The notes: generated from the letters alone by a model not told the origin. A DNA stretch of 56,118 bases from an uncultured Fibrobacterota bacterium (GCA_903876665.1 CAIRAY010000013.1:1-56118), one strand, 5' to 3'. Positions 26,655 through 34,964 are shown, counted from the first letter of the stretch. Program-made: numbers and translations.

Positions 26655-27473
26655 CTAAATAAACAGCACGGTGTTGAGTTTGGAGCGGTATTCCCAAGTG
26701 AGTTCATGTTTGGGTCCTAGGACTCCAAATAGCGTGAGCATGGCTTTGCGGGCTGCGCCATCTCTCCAGTTCTTGTTGGCCTGGGTGATTTGCAGAAAAT
26801 CTTCCAGGGCTTCGCGGTATTGGCCTTGCAATGCAAATCCGCAAGCATTTTGATATTGAAGGTCGATAGGGTCTGTGATGTCCTTTTTTGCACATTCCTG
26901 GTGGAAGTCCATGAGCTCACCGAGTGCCTTTGCTTCGCGGAAAAAATCATCACCTTCGGAAAATTGGCGAAGAATTGCCTTGGCATCTTCCGTGGAGCCA
27001 GAGTCCACCAAGGCCTTCGCTTTGCAATAGAGGACCTTTTTGTCCGTGGGTTTTTGCGAAAGCAATTGATCGAGGATTGGCATGGCAAGGTCTGTGTTTC
27101 CTTGTTGCAGAAGGCTTTCGGCTTCAAGCAAGGCCAGATCAAATTCGGAAAGGAAAAATTTGGAAAGCCGCTTGCGCAAGGCCACTTCGGTCACGCTTCC
27201 GGTGACCATGTCCACCATTTTCCCTTTGGAAAAAACCCGTAGGTCCGGGAGGGCGGTCAAGCGGAAATGGGCGGCTAGTTGCTGATTTTTTTCGACATCG
27301 ATCCGCGCCAGCACAAAATCCATTTCGCGGGAAAGGAGTTCAAGATTGGGGCCCTGCGGGCTGCCGGGTCTGCCCCCCACCAAAAAGAATTCCACCACAA
27401 CAGGGCGCTCCATGGATCCATGGATAACCGTATCTTCAAAGTTTTCAAGGGTGACTTCAATGGTCGCGCTCAT
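26655..27473 (-). CDS. CnoX/YbbN-like thioredoxin-fold TPR protein without CXXC
   Basis: This 272-residue cytoplasmic protein pairs an N-terminal thioredoxin fold (~5-110, with the beta-strand PVVVEFF and cis-Pro-type ALPDLRVFSKG) with C-terminal TPR-like helices (~115-255), the architecture of the chaperone-holdase YbbN/CnoX. At the usual WCxxC position it reads VGGRPGSPQGP, so both redox cysteines are missing; a holdase or scaffold function is more likely than disulfide exchange. It diverges from the small gene at 27521 with under 50 bp between starts, so their promoters may overlap. Confidence 0.75.
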   Translation of the reverse strand: MSATIEVTLENFEDTVIHGSMERPVVVEFFLVGGRPGSPQGPNLELLSREMDFVLARIDVEKNQQLAAHFRLTALPDLRVFSKGKMVDMVTGSVTEVALRKRLSKFFLSEFDLALLEAESLLQQGNTDLAMPILDQLLSQKPTDKKVLYCKAKALVDSGSTEDAKAILRQFSEGDDFFREAKALGELMDFHQECAKKDITDPIDLQYQNACGFALQGQYREALEDFLQITQANKNWRDGAARKAMLTLFGVLGPKHELTWEYRSKLNTVLFI

Positions 27474-27520
27474 TTTTTTGTACCTCGGCTAATATGTTAG
27501 GAAAATGTAGTTTTACATGG

Positions 27521-27688
27521 ATGACAGAGATTTACTTGACACTGGATGAAGCAAAGCGGCAAAAAGTCGATGCAATGCTTGCCGTGGTTTTTCAACACCA
27601 CCGCAAGCTTGGGCACCCCTTAATCATGAAGCTGTATTTGCTAAAACGTGAGGAATTGTCGAAGCAGGTGATGGAGGGAGCCCTATGA
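27521..27688 (+). CDS. Small protein coupled to HDOD gene, unknown
   Basis: The frame opens at 27494, but the ATG at 27521 gives a cleaner 55-residue product (MTEIYLTLDEAKRQKVDAML...). It is charged, largely helical and has no signal or membrane span. Its stop overlaps the ATG of the HDOD gene by 4 nt, so the two are probably made together. I do not recognise a family. No clear ribosome-binding site is visible. Confidence 0.5.
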   Translation: MTEIYLTLDEAKRQKVDAMLAVVFQHHRKLGHPLIMKLYLLKREELSKQVMEGAL

Positions 27689-28587
27689 CCACTCTGAACT
27701 ATTTGCTCGACCACCCCAAACTGAACGAGCGCATCAATAGCCTAGGGCGTCCGCTTGAGGTCCCGGTTCTGCCGGACCTGTATGTTAAATTGCGTGATTT
27801 GATCAACAGTCCCACGGGGAACTCCCAGAAGGCCTCTGAGCTGATCTCCAAGGATCCCTCGCTGGTCATGAAGGTCATCAAGACAGTGAATTCTCCGGCC
27901 TATGGTCTACGCCAGAATGTGAATAAGCTGGATCAGGCCGTAACTCTGCTTGGGTTTAACGAGATTTCCAATCTGGTTCTTGCCGCGACGGTCCTCAAAC
28001 AGTTTCCTGTGCGCCCTGGGGATCGTCTTTTGAACCTGAAAAAATTCTGGGAACATTCCATTGGCGTAGCGGTCATGACGCGCGTCCTGATGAAGCATAG
28101 CCGGAAAATAATTGGCACAACCGCTGAGGAGGCCTTTATTTCGGGGTTGATTCACGATGTGGGCAAGCTGATTCTGTATCAATCCTTTCCGACGGAGTTT
28201 ACCCAGGCCATGGGTTTTTGTCGGAGTGAGCAGATGTCTCTGGTGGACGCCGAGGAGCGGGTTTTCGGGTTTACCCATCAAGATATCGGTGCCTACGTAG
28301 CTGATTCCTGGGGCTTCTCCCGCAATATGGTCAAAGCCATCGAGCTACACAACACCCCCTATATGCTGGACTCCAGTGACGACAGTTTCGTCTTTGTGTC
28401 CTTAATTCATATTGCCAATATTTTGGCGCATTTTCAGGGGTTCGGAAATTCCGGGGATCCATTCCTGCCAGCGTTCCATTTTAACTGCTGCGATGCTTTG
28501 GACCTCAACGTCGCTGAACTAGAGTCCATTTTGGAACGGGGAAAAGATTCCTTCGACCAGATCAACGGCGTGATGAATGTAGGCTAA
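27685..28587 (+). CDS. HDOD domain signalling protein
   Basis: This 300-residue protein has an HDOD domain (~20-220), with the fold-typical segments PTGNSQKASELISKDPSLVMKV in the first half, TLLGFNEISNLVLAATVL, and FISGLIHDVGKLILYQ where an HD pair (HDVGK) is retained. HDOD proteins act as regulatory relatives of HD phosphohydrolases, often in c-di-GMP or chemotaxis networks. The C-terminal ~70 residues are unassigned. It is translationally coupled to the preceding small gene and ends overlapping the convergent SRPBCC gene by 4 nt. Confidence 0.87.
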   Translation: MTTLNYLLDHPKLNERINSLGRPLEVPVLPDLYVKLRDLINSPTGNSQKASELISKDPSLVMKVIKTVNSPAYGLRQNVNKLDQAVTLLGFNEISNLVLAATVLKQFPVRPGDRLLNLKKFWEHSIGVAVMTRVLMKHSRKIIGTTAEEAFISGLIHDVGKLILYQSFPTEFTQAMGFCRSEQMSLVDAEERVFGFTHQDIGAYVADSWGFSRNMVKAIELHNTPYMLDSSDDSFVFVSLIHIANILAHFQGFGNSGDPFLPAFHFNCCDALDLNVAELESILERGKDSFDQINGVMNVG

Positions 28588-29135
28588 TTATTTGCGGATT
28601 TCAAAGCCTGCAGCACGGACGTTGCGCCCATGTTGTTTACGGGGAAAAACTTGGCGGACAGTCGGTAAAACGGGGCGACTAAAATCGTAGTGGACGCAAT
28701 GGTGATCCGGGTGCTATCAGGGGGCACCGGTTCTAGGCGGATGACCCACTTGGACTGGAAGGTTTTCCGTTCGGAAACAACTTCCAGCTGAATGGAATCC
28801 GGAATCACCAAAGACAGGATTCTGAATTTGTCGACACCTCGAGTCCTAATTTCGTTCCAGGCCATTACTCCGTCAGAGTCCGAGGCTTGAACCATCACGG
28901 CCCGCAGGCTGGGACGCCACTCGGGGTATTTTTGTACATCGCGTAGTTTATTCCACAACTCGGGCTGGGGCATGGCGACTGTGACGCTTGATTCGCTACG
29001 TTGCTCGGCCGGGAGTTTAGATGCATAAAACCACCCGAAAGCCAGCAAGATCAGTAACGCAATCACTATGCCGGCAAACACCTGCATGCCCCGTGCGGGA
29101 CGGGGTTTGGGGGGGGTATAGTCAAATTCAGACAT
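28584..29135 (-). CDS. Membrane-anchored SRPBCC (START-like) protein
   Basis: This 183-residue protein has a cytosolic N-terminus rich in Pro and Arg, one membrane helix (~18-42, MQVFAGIVIALLILLAFGWF) and a SRPBCC/polyketide-cyclase-like domain (~50-183) with the recognisable start PQPELWNKLRDVQKYPEWRP. The fold binds hydrophobic ligands; no substrate is predictable. It is the last gene of the TPM-unknown-LemA-SRPBCC cluster, 8 bp after lemA. Confidence 0.72.
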   Translation of the reverse strand: MSEFDYTPPKPRPARGMQVFAGIVIALLILLAFGWFYASKLPAEQRSESSVTVAMPQPELWNKLRDVQKYPEWRPSLRAVMVQASDSDGVMAWNEIRTRGVDKFRILSLVIPDSIQLEVVSERKTFQSKWVIRLEPVPPDSTRITIASTTILVAPFYRLSAKFFPVNNMGATSVLQALKSANN

Positions 29136-29143
29136 GAAAAGAC

Positions 29144-29755
29144 TTAATTGAATTTGACTTGGGGTGCGTCTTGGGCGGTGGCTTTGGCTTCAAAAGGAAC
29201 ATAGGGAGTGACCCCCATGAAGCCAGCCACAATGCGCATGGGGAACTGGCGAATCAGGGTGTTGAATGCCTGGATGGCTTCGTTGTAGCGCATGCGCTCC
29301 ACAGAAATGCGGTTTTCGGTACCTTCGAGCTGAACCATCATATTGTTGAATTGTTCGTTGGCTTTCAGGTCGGGGTATTTTTCGGCAACCATCATGAGTC
29401 GTTGCAGGCCACCCGCAAAAGTGGTTTGAGCGGCTTGGAACCGTTGCATGGCTGCGGGGTCGCGCAACATATTTTCGTCGAGCTTCACGACGCCGCCCAT
29501 TTGGGAGCGGGCCTCGGCGACCATGGCCAGAGTGCTGGACTCGTGTTTGGCGTACCCTTCCACCGTGGCGGCGAGGTTGGGGATGAGGTCCGAACGACGC
29601 TGGTACTGGTTTTGCACTTGGGCCCATTTGGCCTTGACGCCTTCTTCGGCGGCGATGACGGAGTTGTACATGCCCATGGTTTTGAGTGCGCCGATTCCAA
29701 GAATCAGAATACCCAAGCCAAATAGAATGGCCATGATGATTAGGGCTTTTTTCAT
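29144..29755 (-). CDS. lemA: LemA family membrane protein
   Basis: This 203-residue protein has an N-terminal membrane helix (~4-26) and the LemA coiled-helical domain with signatures NSVIAAEEGVKAKWAQVQNQYQRRSDLIPNL split over ~31-62, and RMRYNEAIQAFNTLIRQFP near 157-175. LemA proteins often neighbour TPM-domain proteins, as here, and their biochemical role is unsettled. The start overlaps the stop of the preceding gene by 4 nt. Confidence 0.93.
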   Translation of the reverse strand: MKKALIIMAILFGLGILILGIGALKTMGMYNSVIAAEEGVKAKWAQVQNQYQRRSDLIPNLAATVEGYAKHESSTLAMVAEARSQMGGVVKLDENMLRDPAAMQRFQAAQTTFAGGLQRLMMVAEKYPDLKANEQFNNMMVQLEGTENRISVERMRYNEAIQAFNTLIRQFPMRIVAGFMGVTPYVPFEAKATAQDAPQVKFN

Positions 29756-30432
29756 GAGGGAACCTCCATGCGGTCGATTGATTTTAAAATGGTTTCTATG
29801 CCTAAAATGTAGTCACCTACGAGCCAGCGTAGTTCCTTGACATCCTTAGGTGGATTGACGAGGCGCGAAAAAAGGTTGCCCAGTTGCCAGGTTTGGTCGA
29901 TGGTCTCAAGGCACTGGGAACGGCCTTGCGGGAAACGGCCGGCCTGAGTGAGCCAAAAGATCCCCAGGAACACAGTGTCAAACTGGGGAAGCGTGGCGGC
30001 GATCATGGATTGCATGTCCTTGCTGGACTGGCTATGAATGGCCGCTTCGCGCCGCAGGTGGATCAGGTAGCCACGGAGTTCCCGTTCACACTGGTGCCGT
30101 AGGGAGGCGAGGTCCGGAGTGAATCCGGTGAGGGGGAATTCCCCTGCAAGCACGGTGTGGCGATGGGACAATTCCAAGAATTCTAGGGGAAAAGTATCGG
30201 CTGCGGAAAAAACCATTTCGGGGCTAAAAATATAGGCCAAGGAGGCTTTGGCTTTACTCAGAATTTTGAGGAAGGGTGCAAAGTCGGGAAGGTCCTTGGG
30301 ATTGTTGGAATGCAAGAATACGGATACGCGCCAATTCTGATGGAATAGGCAAATCAGATTGTCGCCAAAGAGAGTTTGTGCGCAAGGGGCGATTTCCTGC
30401 TGCCAATGTGCTTGAGATTTGAAAAACATCAT
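29752..30432 (-). CDS. Unknown protein in TPM-LemA cluster
   Basis: This 226-residue protein has no signal peptide or obvious membrane span. The N-terminal half (CAQTLFGDNLICLFHQNWRV...FAPFLKILSKAKASLAYIF) loosely recalls nucleotidyltransferase-like folds, but no catalytic GS..DxD is visible, so I leave it unnamed. The C-terminal half is helical. It lies between the TPM gene (31 bp upstream) and lemA (4-nt overlap), so it probably belongs to the same operon and process. Confidence 0.6.
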   Translation of the reverse strand: MMFFKSQAHWQQEIAPCAQTLFGDNLICLFHQNWRVSVFLHSNNPKDLPDFAPFLKILSKAKASLAYIFSPEMVFSAADTFPLEFLELSHRHTVLAGEFPLTGFTPDLASLRHQCERELRGYLIHLRREAAIHSQSSKDMQSMIAATLPQFDTVFLGIFWLTQAGRFPQGRSQCLETIDQTWQLGNLFSRLVNPPKDVKELRWLVGDYILGIETILKSIDRMEVPS

Positions 30433-30463
30433 AATACCTGTGAGTCCAATTTACGAAAATCAG

Positions 30464-31258
30464 CTACCAGCTTCCACCGGATCCGCCACCACCAAAGCTT
30501 CCGCCACCAAACCCGCCTCCGAAGCTGCCTCCACCGGAGCCACCTCCGCCGGATCTCGAATGCCCGCTGGAAATGCCACCGAATCCACCCCCGAAGCCTG
30601 CCATCCCCGTTCCCACATGGGCGCCACGTCGTCCCCGGCCCAAAAGGAGGAAGATCAAAATCAAGAAAATGAAGGGGTGCTTCATGAGGAAGCTGACTAT
30701 GGAACGGGAAGATTCATTTTGTGGAGCGGTCCCCATTTGTTGCAGGAGCGACGCCGAAGTCAAGATTGAATCGAGGGGAATGTTCTTGCCGATAGCCACT
30801 TTCTGCGCAATGGCCTGGGCCGCTCCCAGAAGACCCAAGTCGAAGCGTCCTTTGCGGAATGCGGGCACCATGATCTGTTGTTGGATTTGATTCGTTTCCA
30901 AATCGGTGAGGTAGTCTTCGGAGCCATAGCCGACCTCAATGCTGCGCTTCTTCTGGGTCACGGCGACAAAAATCAATGCCGCCTCCGAGCTCTCCTTGGA
31001 GCCCAAGCCCCAGGCGGTTCCGAGATTCACGGCCACATCGCGATAATCCTCCGGGCCGATATCCTGGATTACTGCAATGGCCAAAGAAAAATTGGCCTTG
31101 CGATAGAGGGCTTCCGCCAGCTGGTTGAAGCCTTGCTCCTGTTGCGCGCTCAAAAGGTCAGGCTCGTCCAGAACATAGGAATTCACGGGCCGGGGCGGGA
31201 TAGTGTACGCATACGCCATGCCGACCAGAAGGGAGAGTGTAAGGAGGAATCGAATCAC
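30464..31258 (-). CDS. TPM domain (YgcG-like) secreted or membrane protein
   Basis: The frame begins at TTG (31279), but GTG at 31258 gives the best signal peptide (VIRFLLTLSLLVGMAYA). The TPM domain lies at ~25-150 (VLDEPDLLSAQQEQGFNQLAEAL, SIEVGYGSEDYLTD). A membrane span (~180-200, HPFIFLILIFLLLG) is followed by a glycine/serine-rich tail (GGGGSGGGSFGGGFGGGSF) ending in GGSGGSW, typical of the family. TPM proteins commonly co-occur with LemA. The transposase gene reads toward it from 74 bp upstream. Confidence 0.87.
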   Translation of the reverse strand: MIRFLLTLSLLVGMAYAYTIPPRPVNSYVLDEPDLLSAQQEQGFNQLAEALYRKANFSLAIAVIQDIGPEDYRDVAVNLGTAWGLGSKESSEAALIFVAVTQKKRSIEVGYGSEDYLTDLETNQIQQQIMVPAFRKGRFDLGLLGAAQAIAQKVAIGKNIPLDSILTSASLLQQMGTAPQNESSRSIVSFLMKHPFIFLILIFLLLGRGRRGAHVGTGMAGFGGGFGGISSGHSRSGGGGSGGGSFGGGFGGGSFGGGGSGGSW

Positions 31259-31307
31259 AAAGCAAAGGTAGGAAAACAAGGGGAGGAAAACTACTGCGTG
31301 AGCATTT

Positions 31308-31343
31308 CCTGCAGGGCAAACGCATTAAAAATCACCCTGCAGG
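31308..31343. repeat. 9-bp inverted repeat at transposase 3' end
   Basis: CCTGCAGGG (31308-31316) and CCCTGCAGG (31335-31343) flank an 18-nt spacer and include the transposase stop codon. It could form a transcript hairpin or be part of an element end; I found no matching sequence at the other side of the cassette. Confidence 0.4.
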
Positions 31344-32459
31344 CTCAACCATGGTCATGATGGATTGATGCCAAAATTGCTGGTTGTGGGTACATGCAAG
31401 GCGCTTCCTTCTCATGCTCATGTTCTTTTTTCGGGGATTGGGATGCTCGCTGTGTTTCAGCTGGTTCAGTGCGATCCTGTTCAGCAACGAGAAGTTTTGG
31501 GCTGCGTTTTTTACGCTTTTCAAGCTTGCATCCTCCCCGAACGTGACGTCCAGTTGCCAATGAAGCTTGTTCTCTACACCCCAATGCTCCCGTACCGCGT
31601 CATTGATTTTTGCTGCATCAGGCGGCAATGATGATATGTAGTACCTCGTGTCCTGAGTCTTCTGGCCGGTTTTCTTCATGAAACGCGTCGACTCGATCCT
31701 GACGAGCGTCCTGAGTCCCGGCCATTGCTTGGCATCTTCGATGCATCTCAAGTCCGACTGCACGAAGCAGACGCGCGTTTCCACCCGTCCGTGCCCCGAA
31801 TCGATTTTGGTATCGGTCGCCTCAGATCCCAGATGGCCAAAGGATTCTTCTATTTGCTCAAGCAGACGCCCCTGGTTGCCTTTGGTGGAAAGCAGGTAGT
31901 CTGCCCCCCGCTCCCGGATTTTCTCCGCGATTCCTTTCTGACATCCCATGGCATCGATCGTCACAATGCAGCCTTTCAGAATGAGCATGGAAAGGAGCTC
32001 CGGAATCGCCTTGATTTCGTTGGTCTTTTCGTTCACCTTGACCTGGCCAAGCACCATCCCGTTTTTGCTGGCCCACGCACTCACCATATGGACCAGTGGC
32101 TTGGCGCCACCTTCTCCGGAACCCCGCAGGCTCTTGCCGTCGATGGCGACCACCTCGCCTTCGGTGAGTTTGACAACCTCCTGCGTCCAGCGCAAGAAGC
32201 GTTCCTCCATCTGCTTGGGGTCGAGAAGGGAAAATACCCTGTTGAACGTGTCGTGCGACGGGATCCCGTTCTTCAGGCCAAGCAACCCGGTGAGCCAGTC
32301 CTCGAAGACCTCGCAGGTATCCTCAACGTCATCCCAGCTTGTGGCCCCTCCCATGACCGCGATCAGCGCAAGGGAGATCACGTGGCTCAGCTCATGCAGG
32401 CGCTTCCTTTTCATCCGCGGGTCGGGCATGTCGGAAAAATGTCTGATGGGGCCGATCAT
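31332..32459 (-). CDS. ISAs1 family transposase
   Basis: This 375-residue DDE transposase appears full length for the family. An N-terminal DDE_Tnp_1-associated region (FSDMPDPRMKRKRLHELSHV) precedes the catalytic core with D107 (VVAIDGKSLRG), D169 (VTIDAMGCQK) and E296 in HWGVENKLHWQLDV. Its ATG overlaps the stop of the upstream AbrB-like gene by 4 nt. Terminal inverted repeats and target duplications were not identified by eye, so the element borders are unknown. The catalytic residues are intact, so it could be active. Confidence 0.92.
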   Translation of the reverse strand: MIGPIRHFSDMPDPRMKRKRLHELSHVISLALIAVMGGATSWDDVEDTCEVFEDWLTGLLGLKNGIPSHDTFNRVFSLLDPKQMEERFLRWTQEVVKLTEGEVVAIDGKSLRGSGEGGAKPLVHMVSAWASKNGMVLGQVKVNEKTNEIKAIPELLSMLILKGCIVTIDAMGCQKGIAEKIRERGADYLLSTKGNQGRLLEQIEESFGHLGSEATDTKIDSGHGRVETRVCFVQSDLRCIEDAKQWPGLRTLVRIESTRFMKKTGQKTQDTRYYISSLPPDAAKINDAVREHWGVENKLHWQLDVTFGEDASLKSVKNAAQNFSLLNRIALNQLKHSEHPNPRKKNMSMRRKRLACTHNQQFWHQSIMTMVEPAG

Positions 32460-32698
32460 GGCTTCCTTCTTTGCTTCTTAAGCTTTGCCTTCGGATCCGC
32501 ATCGGTGCGCGTGCGCTCTTCAAGCTTGTTCGTACTGCCCGTGCGCCGCAATACCAGGGTCTTTTTGTCCTCGATGGTCCATTCGACCACCTCGCCTTTC
32601 TCGAAGTCGAGCGCCTTGGCCAAGGCTCCAGGAAAGTTCACATACCACTGGTTGCCCTTGTCGCGGGCGATGAGCTGGATCGTCGTCGGGTATCCCAT
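32456..32698 (-). CDS. AbrB/MazE-like DNA-binding protein coupled to transposase
   Basis: This 80-residue protein resembles a swapped-hairpin AbrB domain (~1-52: TTIQLIARDKGNQWYVNFP, ALDFEKGEVVEWTIED) with a basic C-terminal tail (KAKLKKQRRKP). The ribosome-binding site AGGAG lies 6 nt before the ATG. The 4-nt overlap with the transposase implies coupled expression. A perfect 30-bp palindrome lies 9 bp upstream, a plausible self-operator. Inferred role: repressor controlling transposase expression; no toxin gene is present beside it. Confidence 0.75.
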   Translation of the reverse strand: MGYPTTIQLIARDKGNQWYVNFPGALAKALDFEKGEVVEWTIEDKKTLVLRRTGSTNKLEERTRTDADPKAKLKKQRRKP

Positions 32699-32707
32699 TT
32701 TTAACTC

Positions 32708-32737
32708 CTATAATCTATGGATATCCATAGATTATAG
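32708..32737 (-). promoter_or_regulatory. Perfect 30-bp palindromic operator of the AbrB-transposase pair
   Basis: The half-site CTATAATCTATGGAT is followed immediately by its exact reverse complement. Read on the minus strand it contains TATAAT suited to a -10 box, so a bound protein would block the promoter. The end of the palindrome also merges with the AGGAG ribosome-binding site, so in RNA form the hairpin could hide it. Confidence 0.65.
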
Positions 32738-32750
32738 AAAAATTCAACAC

Positions 32751-32779
32751 AAAAAAGAAGGCTCCGCGTTCGCGGAGCC
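32751..32779 (-). terminator. Terminator of the Ton-system operon
   Basis: On the minus strand the stem GGCTCCGC / GCGGAGCC (32760-32779) with loop GAAC is followed by TTCTTTTTT (32759-32751). It lies about 30 bp after the TPR gene stop and separates the long Ton operon from the transposase cassette. Confidence 0.85.
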
Positions 32780-32809
32780 CATAAATAGCGTCTGCTGGCT
32801 ATTAAGATT

Positions 32810-33880
32810 TTAATGCGTTTGCCCTAGCATTTCCTGGTAGTTCTCCACTTCGCTCTTCAGAGAATAATCGTTGGGAGCAAAACGCTGGGCGGTTTTTAGA
32901 TAGGCGATGCTTTGGTTTAACAATTTACGTTGTTCAAATTCATAGGCCAAGTTGCGCAGGCCTTGAATGGCTTCGGCGTTACCATTCTCGCCCGCCTTGA
33001 CATAAGCCTGTTCTGCCCGATCCCACCATTTCGATTCGAAGGCCAGGTTGCCCAGGAAGATGGCTGCGTCAGAAAACTTGGGATTGATCAAAAGAGCTTT
33101 CTCCAGATAGTCCATGGCGAGGAAGGGGTTACCGTCTTCAGATGTGATATCGGCCATTTTATAGAGGAGTTCGGTGTTTTCAGGTTGGAGTGCCAAGGCT
33201 TCGCGCCAGGCGTTGCTTGCGTCCTGAAGGCGGTTGGAAGTGCGAAAAATATCTCCAAGATAAACAAGGAAATCTATTTCCTGAGGATTGCGGGAGTAGC
33301 CCTCGCGAATGAGGTTGGCCGCCCGGTCCACTTCATCCATGCCCAGAAGGACTTCAGAAAGCTGGTAGATGAGACTTGGATCGTCGGGATCGAGTCTACG
33401 GGCATTCTCTAGGGCGCGTTGAGTTCCCACTTGGTCGCCGGTTCGTATATAGGCTTCAGCCAGGTATAGCCAGGCAGAGGTATTGTCAGGATCGAGACGC
33501 AGCGCACGGTGGTAGGCCGCGATGCTTTCCGGGAAAGCGCCTAGTCGGTAAAGGACGGCGGCCAGGTTGAAAAGCGCGGGAGAAAATTCTCCCTTGGACC
33601 AATTTACTGCCTTGCGGTAGGCTCCCGCAGCCTCGGAAAACTGATCCAATTGGTAGAGGCAGTTGGCGGTGTTGAAGGCGCTGGCGACAGGGTCTGCGCC
33701 CCGGTCCTCGGCTTTGCGGTACAGGAGCACCGCTTGGGCAAATTTACCCGAAGCGTAGAGGGCATTGGCGCGGTCCATGAGGGCAAGGCCGGCTTGGGTT
33801 GAGCGGTTCTGCGGAGTACCTGCCGGGGCTGCAAAAAGCAAGGCCGGAAGGAATGCAAAAATGAGGAGAAATTTGCTCAT
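32810..33880 (-). CDS. Periplasmic TPR protein of TonB2-type system
   Basis: The frame extends upstream to 33979, but the ATG at 33880 has an AGGAA-type ribosome-binding site and gives a signal peptide (MSKFLLIFAFLPALLFAAPA). The rest of the 356 residues is a string of about eight TPR units (e.g. ANALYASGKFAQAVLLYRKA, NCLYQLDQFSEAAGAYRKAV). A TPR gene closes the TtpC/TonB2 clusters of other Gram-negative bacteria, and this one closes the operon here just before its terminator. Confidence 0.85.
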   Translation of the reverse strand: MSKFLLIFAFLPALLFAAPAGTPQNRSTQAGLALMDRANALYASGKFAQAVLLYRKAEDRGADPVASAFNTANCLYQLDQFSEAAGAYRKAVNWSKGEFSPALFNLAAVLYRLGAFPESIAAYHRALRLDPDNTSAWLYLAEAYIRTGDQVGTQRALENARRLDPDDPSLIYQLSEVLLGMDEVDRAANLIREGYSRNPQEIDFLVYLGDIFRTSNRLQDASNAWREALALQPENTELLYKMADITSEDGNPFLAMDYLEKALLINPKFSDAAIFLGNLAFESKWWDRAEQAYVKAGENGNAEAIQGLRNLAYEFEQRKLLNQSIAYLKTAQRFAPNDYSLKSEVENYQEMLGQTH

Positions 33881-33917
33881 GGATTCATTCCTGATGAGAT
33901 GGGTCGAATCATTGGGC

Positions 33918-34553
33918 TTAGTCCCTGAATTTGACTTCAAAAGGTTGCTCAAGTCCGCAGAAGGGAACTGGGTTTCCATCCTTGCGTGCGGGTTCGAATT
34001 TCGCTCGAATCAAGGCTTGGCGGCCTGCCTCGCCTAGGCCCATGCCTGCCGGAGATTCTTGCACAATGCGAACATCGTAGACCTTCCCATTGGCATCGAC
34101 ACAAAAAGATAATCGACAATTGGCATCTATTTCAGATTCCCGAATTGCCTGAGGTGCTTGGAATGAGGGCGAACCTCGCATGGCGGGTTTCTCATCCACA
34201 TCGCCATTCAGCGCTCCATCGGCGCCACCCCCAGGTGAACGGAGGAGTTCGGATGAAATATTTGCGCCTCCGGTACTGCCCCCAACGGCTCCCAGATCCA
34301 TAGCAAAGCGTGGACCTGCCTTGACCGTGCGCTGATTGCTGGTAGAGCGCCGGGGTTGAGTTTTTGCTCTCTGCTCGGGTGGCTTCTGTTCGGGCTGCAG
34401 TTGTTTGGTCAAGGCAACTTCCGTCTTGACATATTTACGGGTCAATCCCTCACCCTTGATCCACACATTCAAAAGCGGAATGGAAACCAGTAGCGTGAAG
34501 CTTGCAATAACCGCAAGGATCGCTACAATAATTGTTCGGAGGGTGCGTAGCAT
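33918..34553 (-). CDS. tonB: TonB-like energy transducer
   Basis: This 211-residue protein has an N-terminal membrane anchor (~8-32, TIIVAILAVIASFTLLVSIP), a periplasmic linker with PEQKPPEQR and Gly/Ser-rich stretches, and a C-terminal TonB/AgmX-like domain (~140-211: CRLSFCVDANGKVYDVRIVQ, ALIRAKFEPARKDG). It should couple the proton-motive force to an outer-membrane receptor. It follows exbD by 3 bp. The Pro/Lys linker is shorter than in classical TonB. Confidence 0.85.
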   Translation of the reverse strand: MLRTLRTIIVAILAVIASFTLLVSIPLLNVWIKGEGLTRKYVKTEVALTKQLQPEQKPPEQRAKTQPRRSTSNQRTVKAGPRFAMDLGAVGGSTGGANISSELLRSPGGGADGALNGDVDEKPAMRGSPSFQAPQAIRESEIDANCRLSFCVDANGKVYDVRIVQESPAGMGLGEAGRQALIRAKFEPARKDGNPVPFCGLEQPFEVKFRD

Positions 34554-34556
34554 GGA

Positions 34557-34964
34557 TTACTGGGCCAAGGCGGCGATGGAGACTTTTTTGACCCCGGATA
34601 CATTGCAGGCATCCATGACCTGGACCAGCATTCCGGTCTGGGATGCTTTGTCTGCAATCAGTACGGCTTCCCGATCCGGATTACGCTGAATGATCTGACT
34701 CAGGATATCCTTCATGGCTGCCATGTCCACCTGGCGCTCATTGATATGGATAGTCCCCTCGCGGGTGATGGCGATCAGAATGTTCTCCTTCTCCAGCATG
34801 GCCGCGCTCTGGGCCTGGGGCTTGGTGATTTCTACGCCCGTTTCGCGGGTAAAGGTCGATGTGACCACAAAGAAGATCAGCAGGATGAACACCATGTCGA
34901 TCAACGGAGACATATCCAGGTCGACTTTGCGGCGCTTGAGCGGGGGAAGGCCAAAATCATCCAT
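34557..34964 (-). CDS. exbD: ExbD/TolR family proton-channel component
   Basis: This 135-residue protein has one membrane helix (~20-42) bearing the functionally required aspartate D23 in MSPLIDMVFILLIFF, then a periplasmic domain ending in GVKKVSIAALAQ. It overlaps the upstream exbB by 8 nt. With ExbB it forms the proton channel driving TonB. Confidence 0.95.
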   Translation of the reverse strand: MDDFGLPPLKRRKVDLDMSPLIDMVFILLIFFVVTSTFTRETGVEITKPQAQSAAMLEKENILIAITREGTIHINERQVDMAAMKDILSQIIQRNPDREAVLIADKASQTGMLVQVMDACNVSGVKKVSIAALAQ

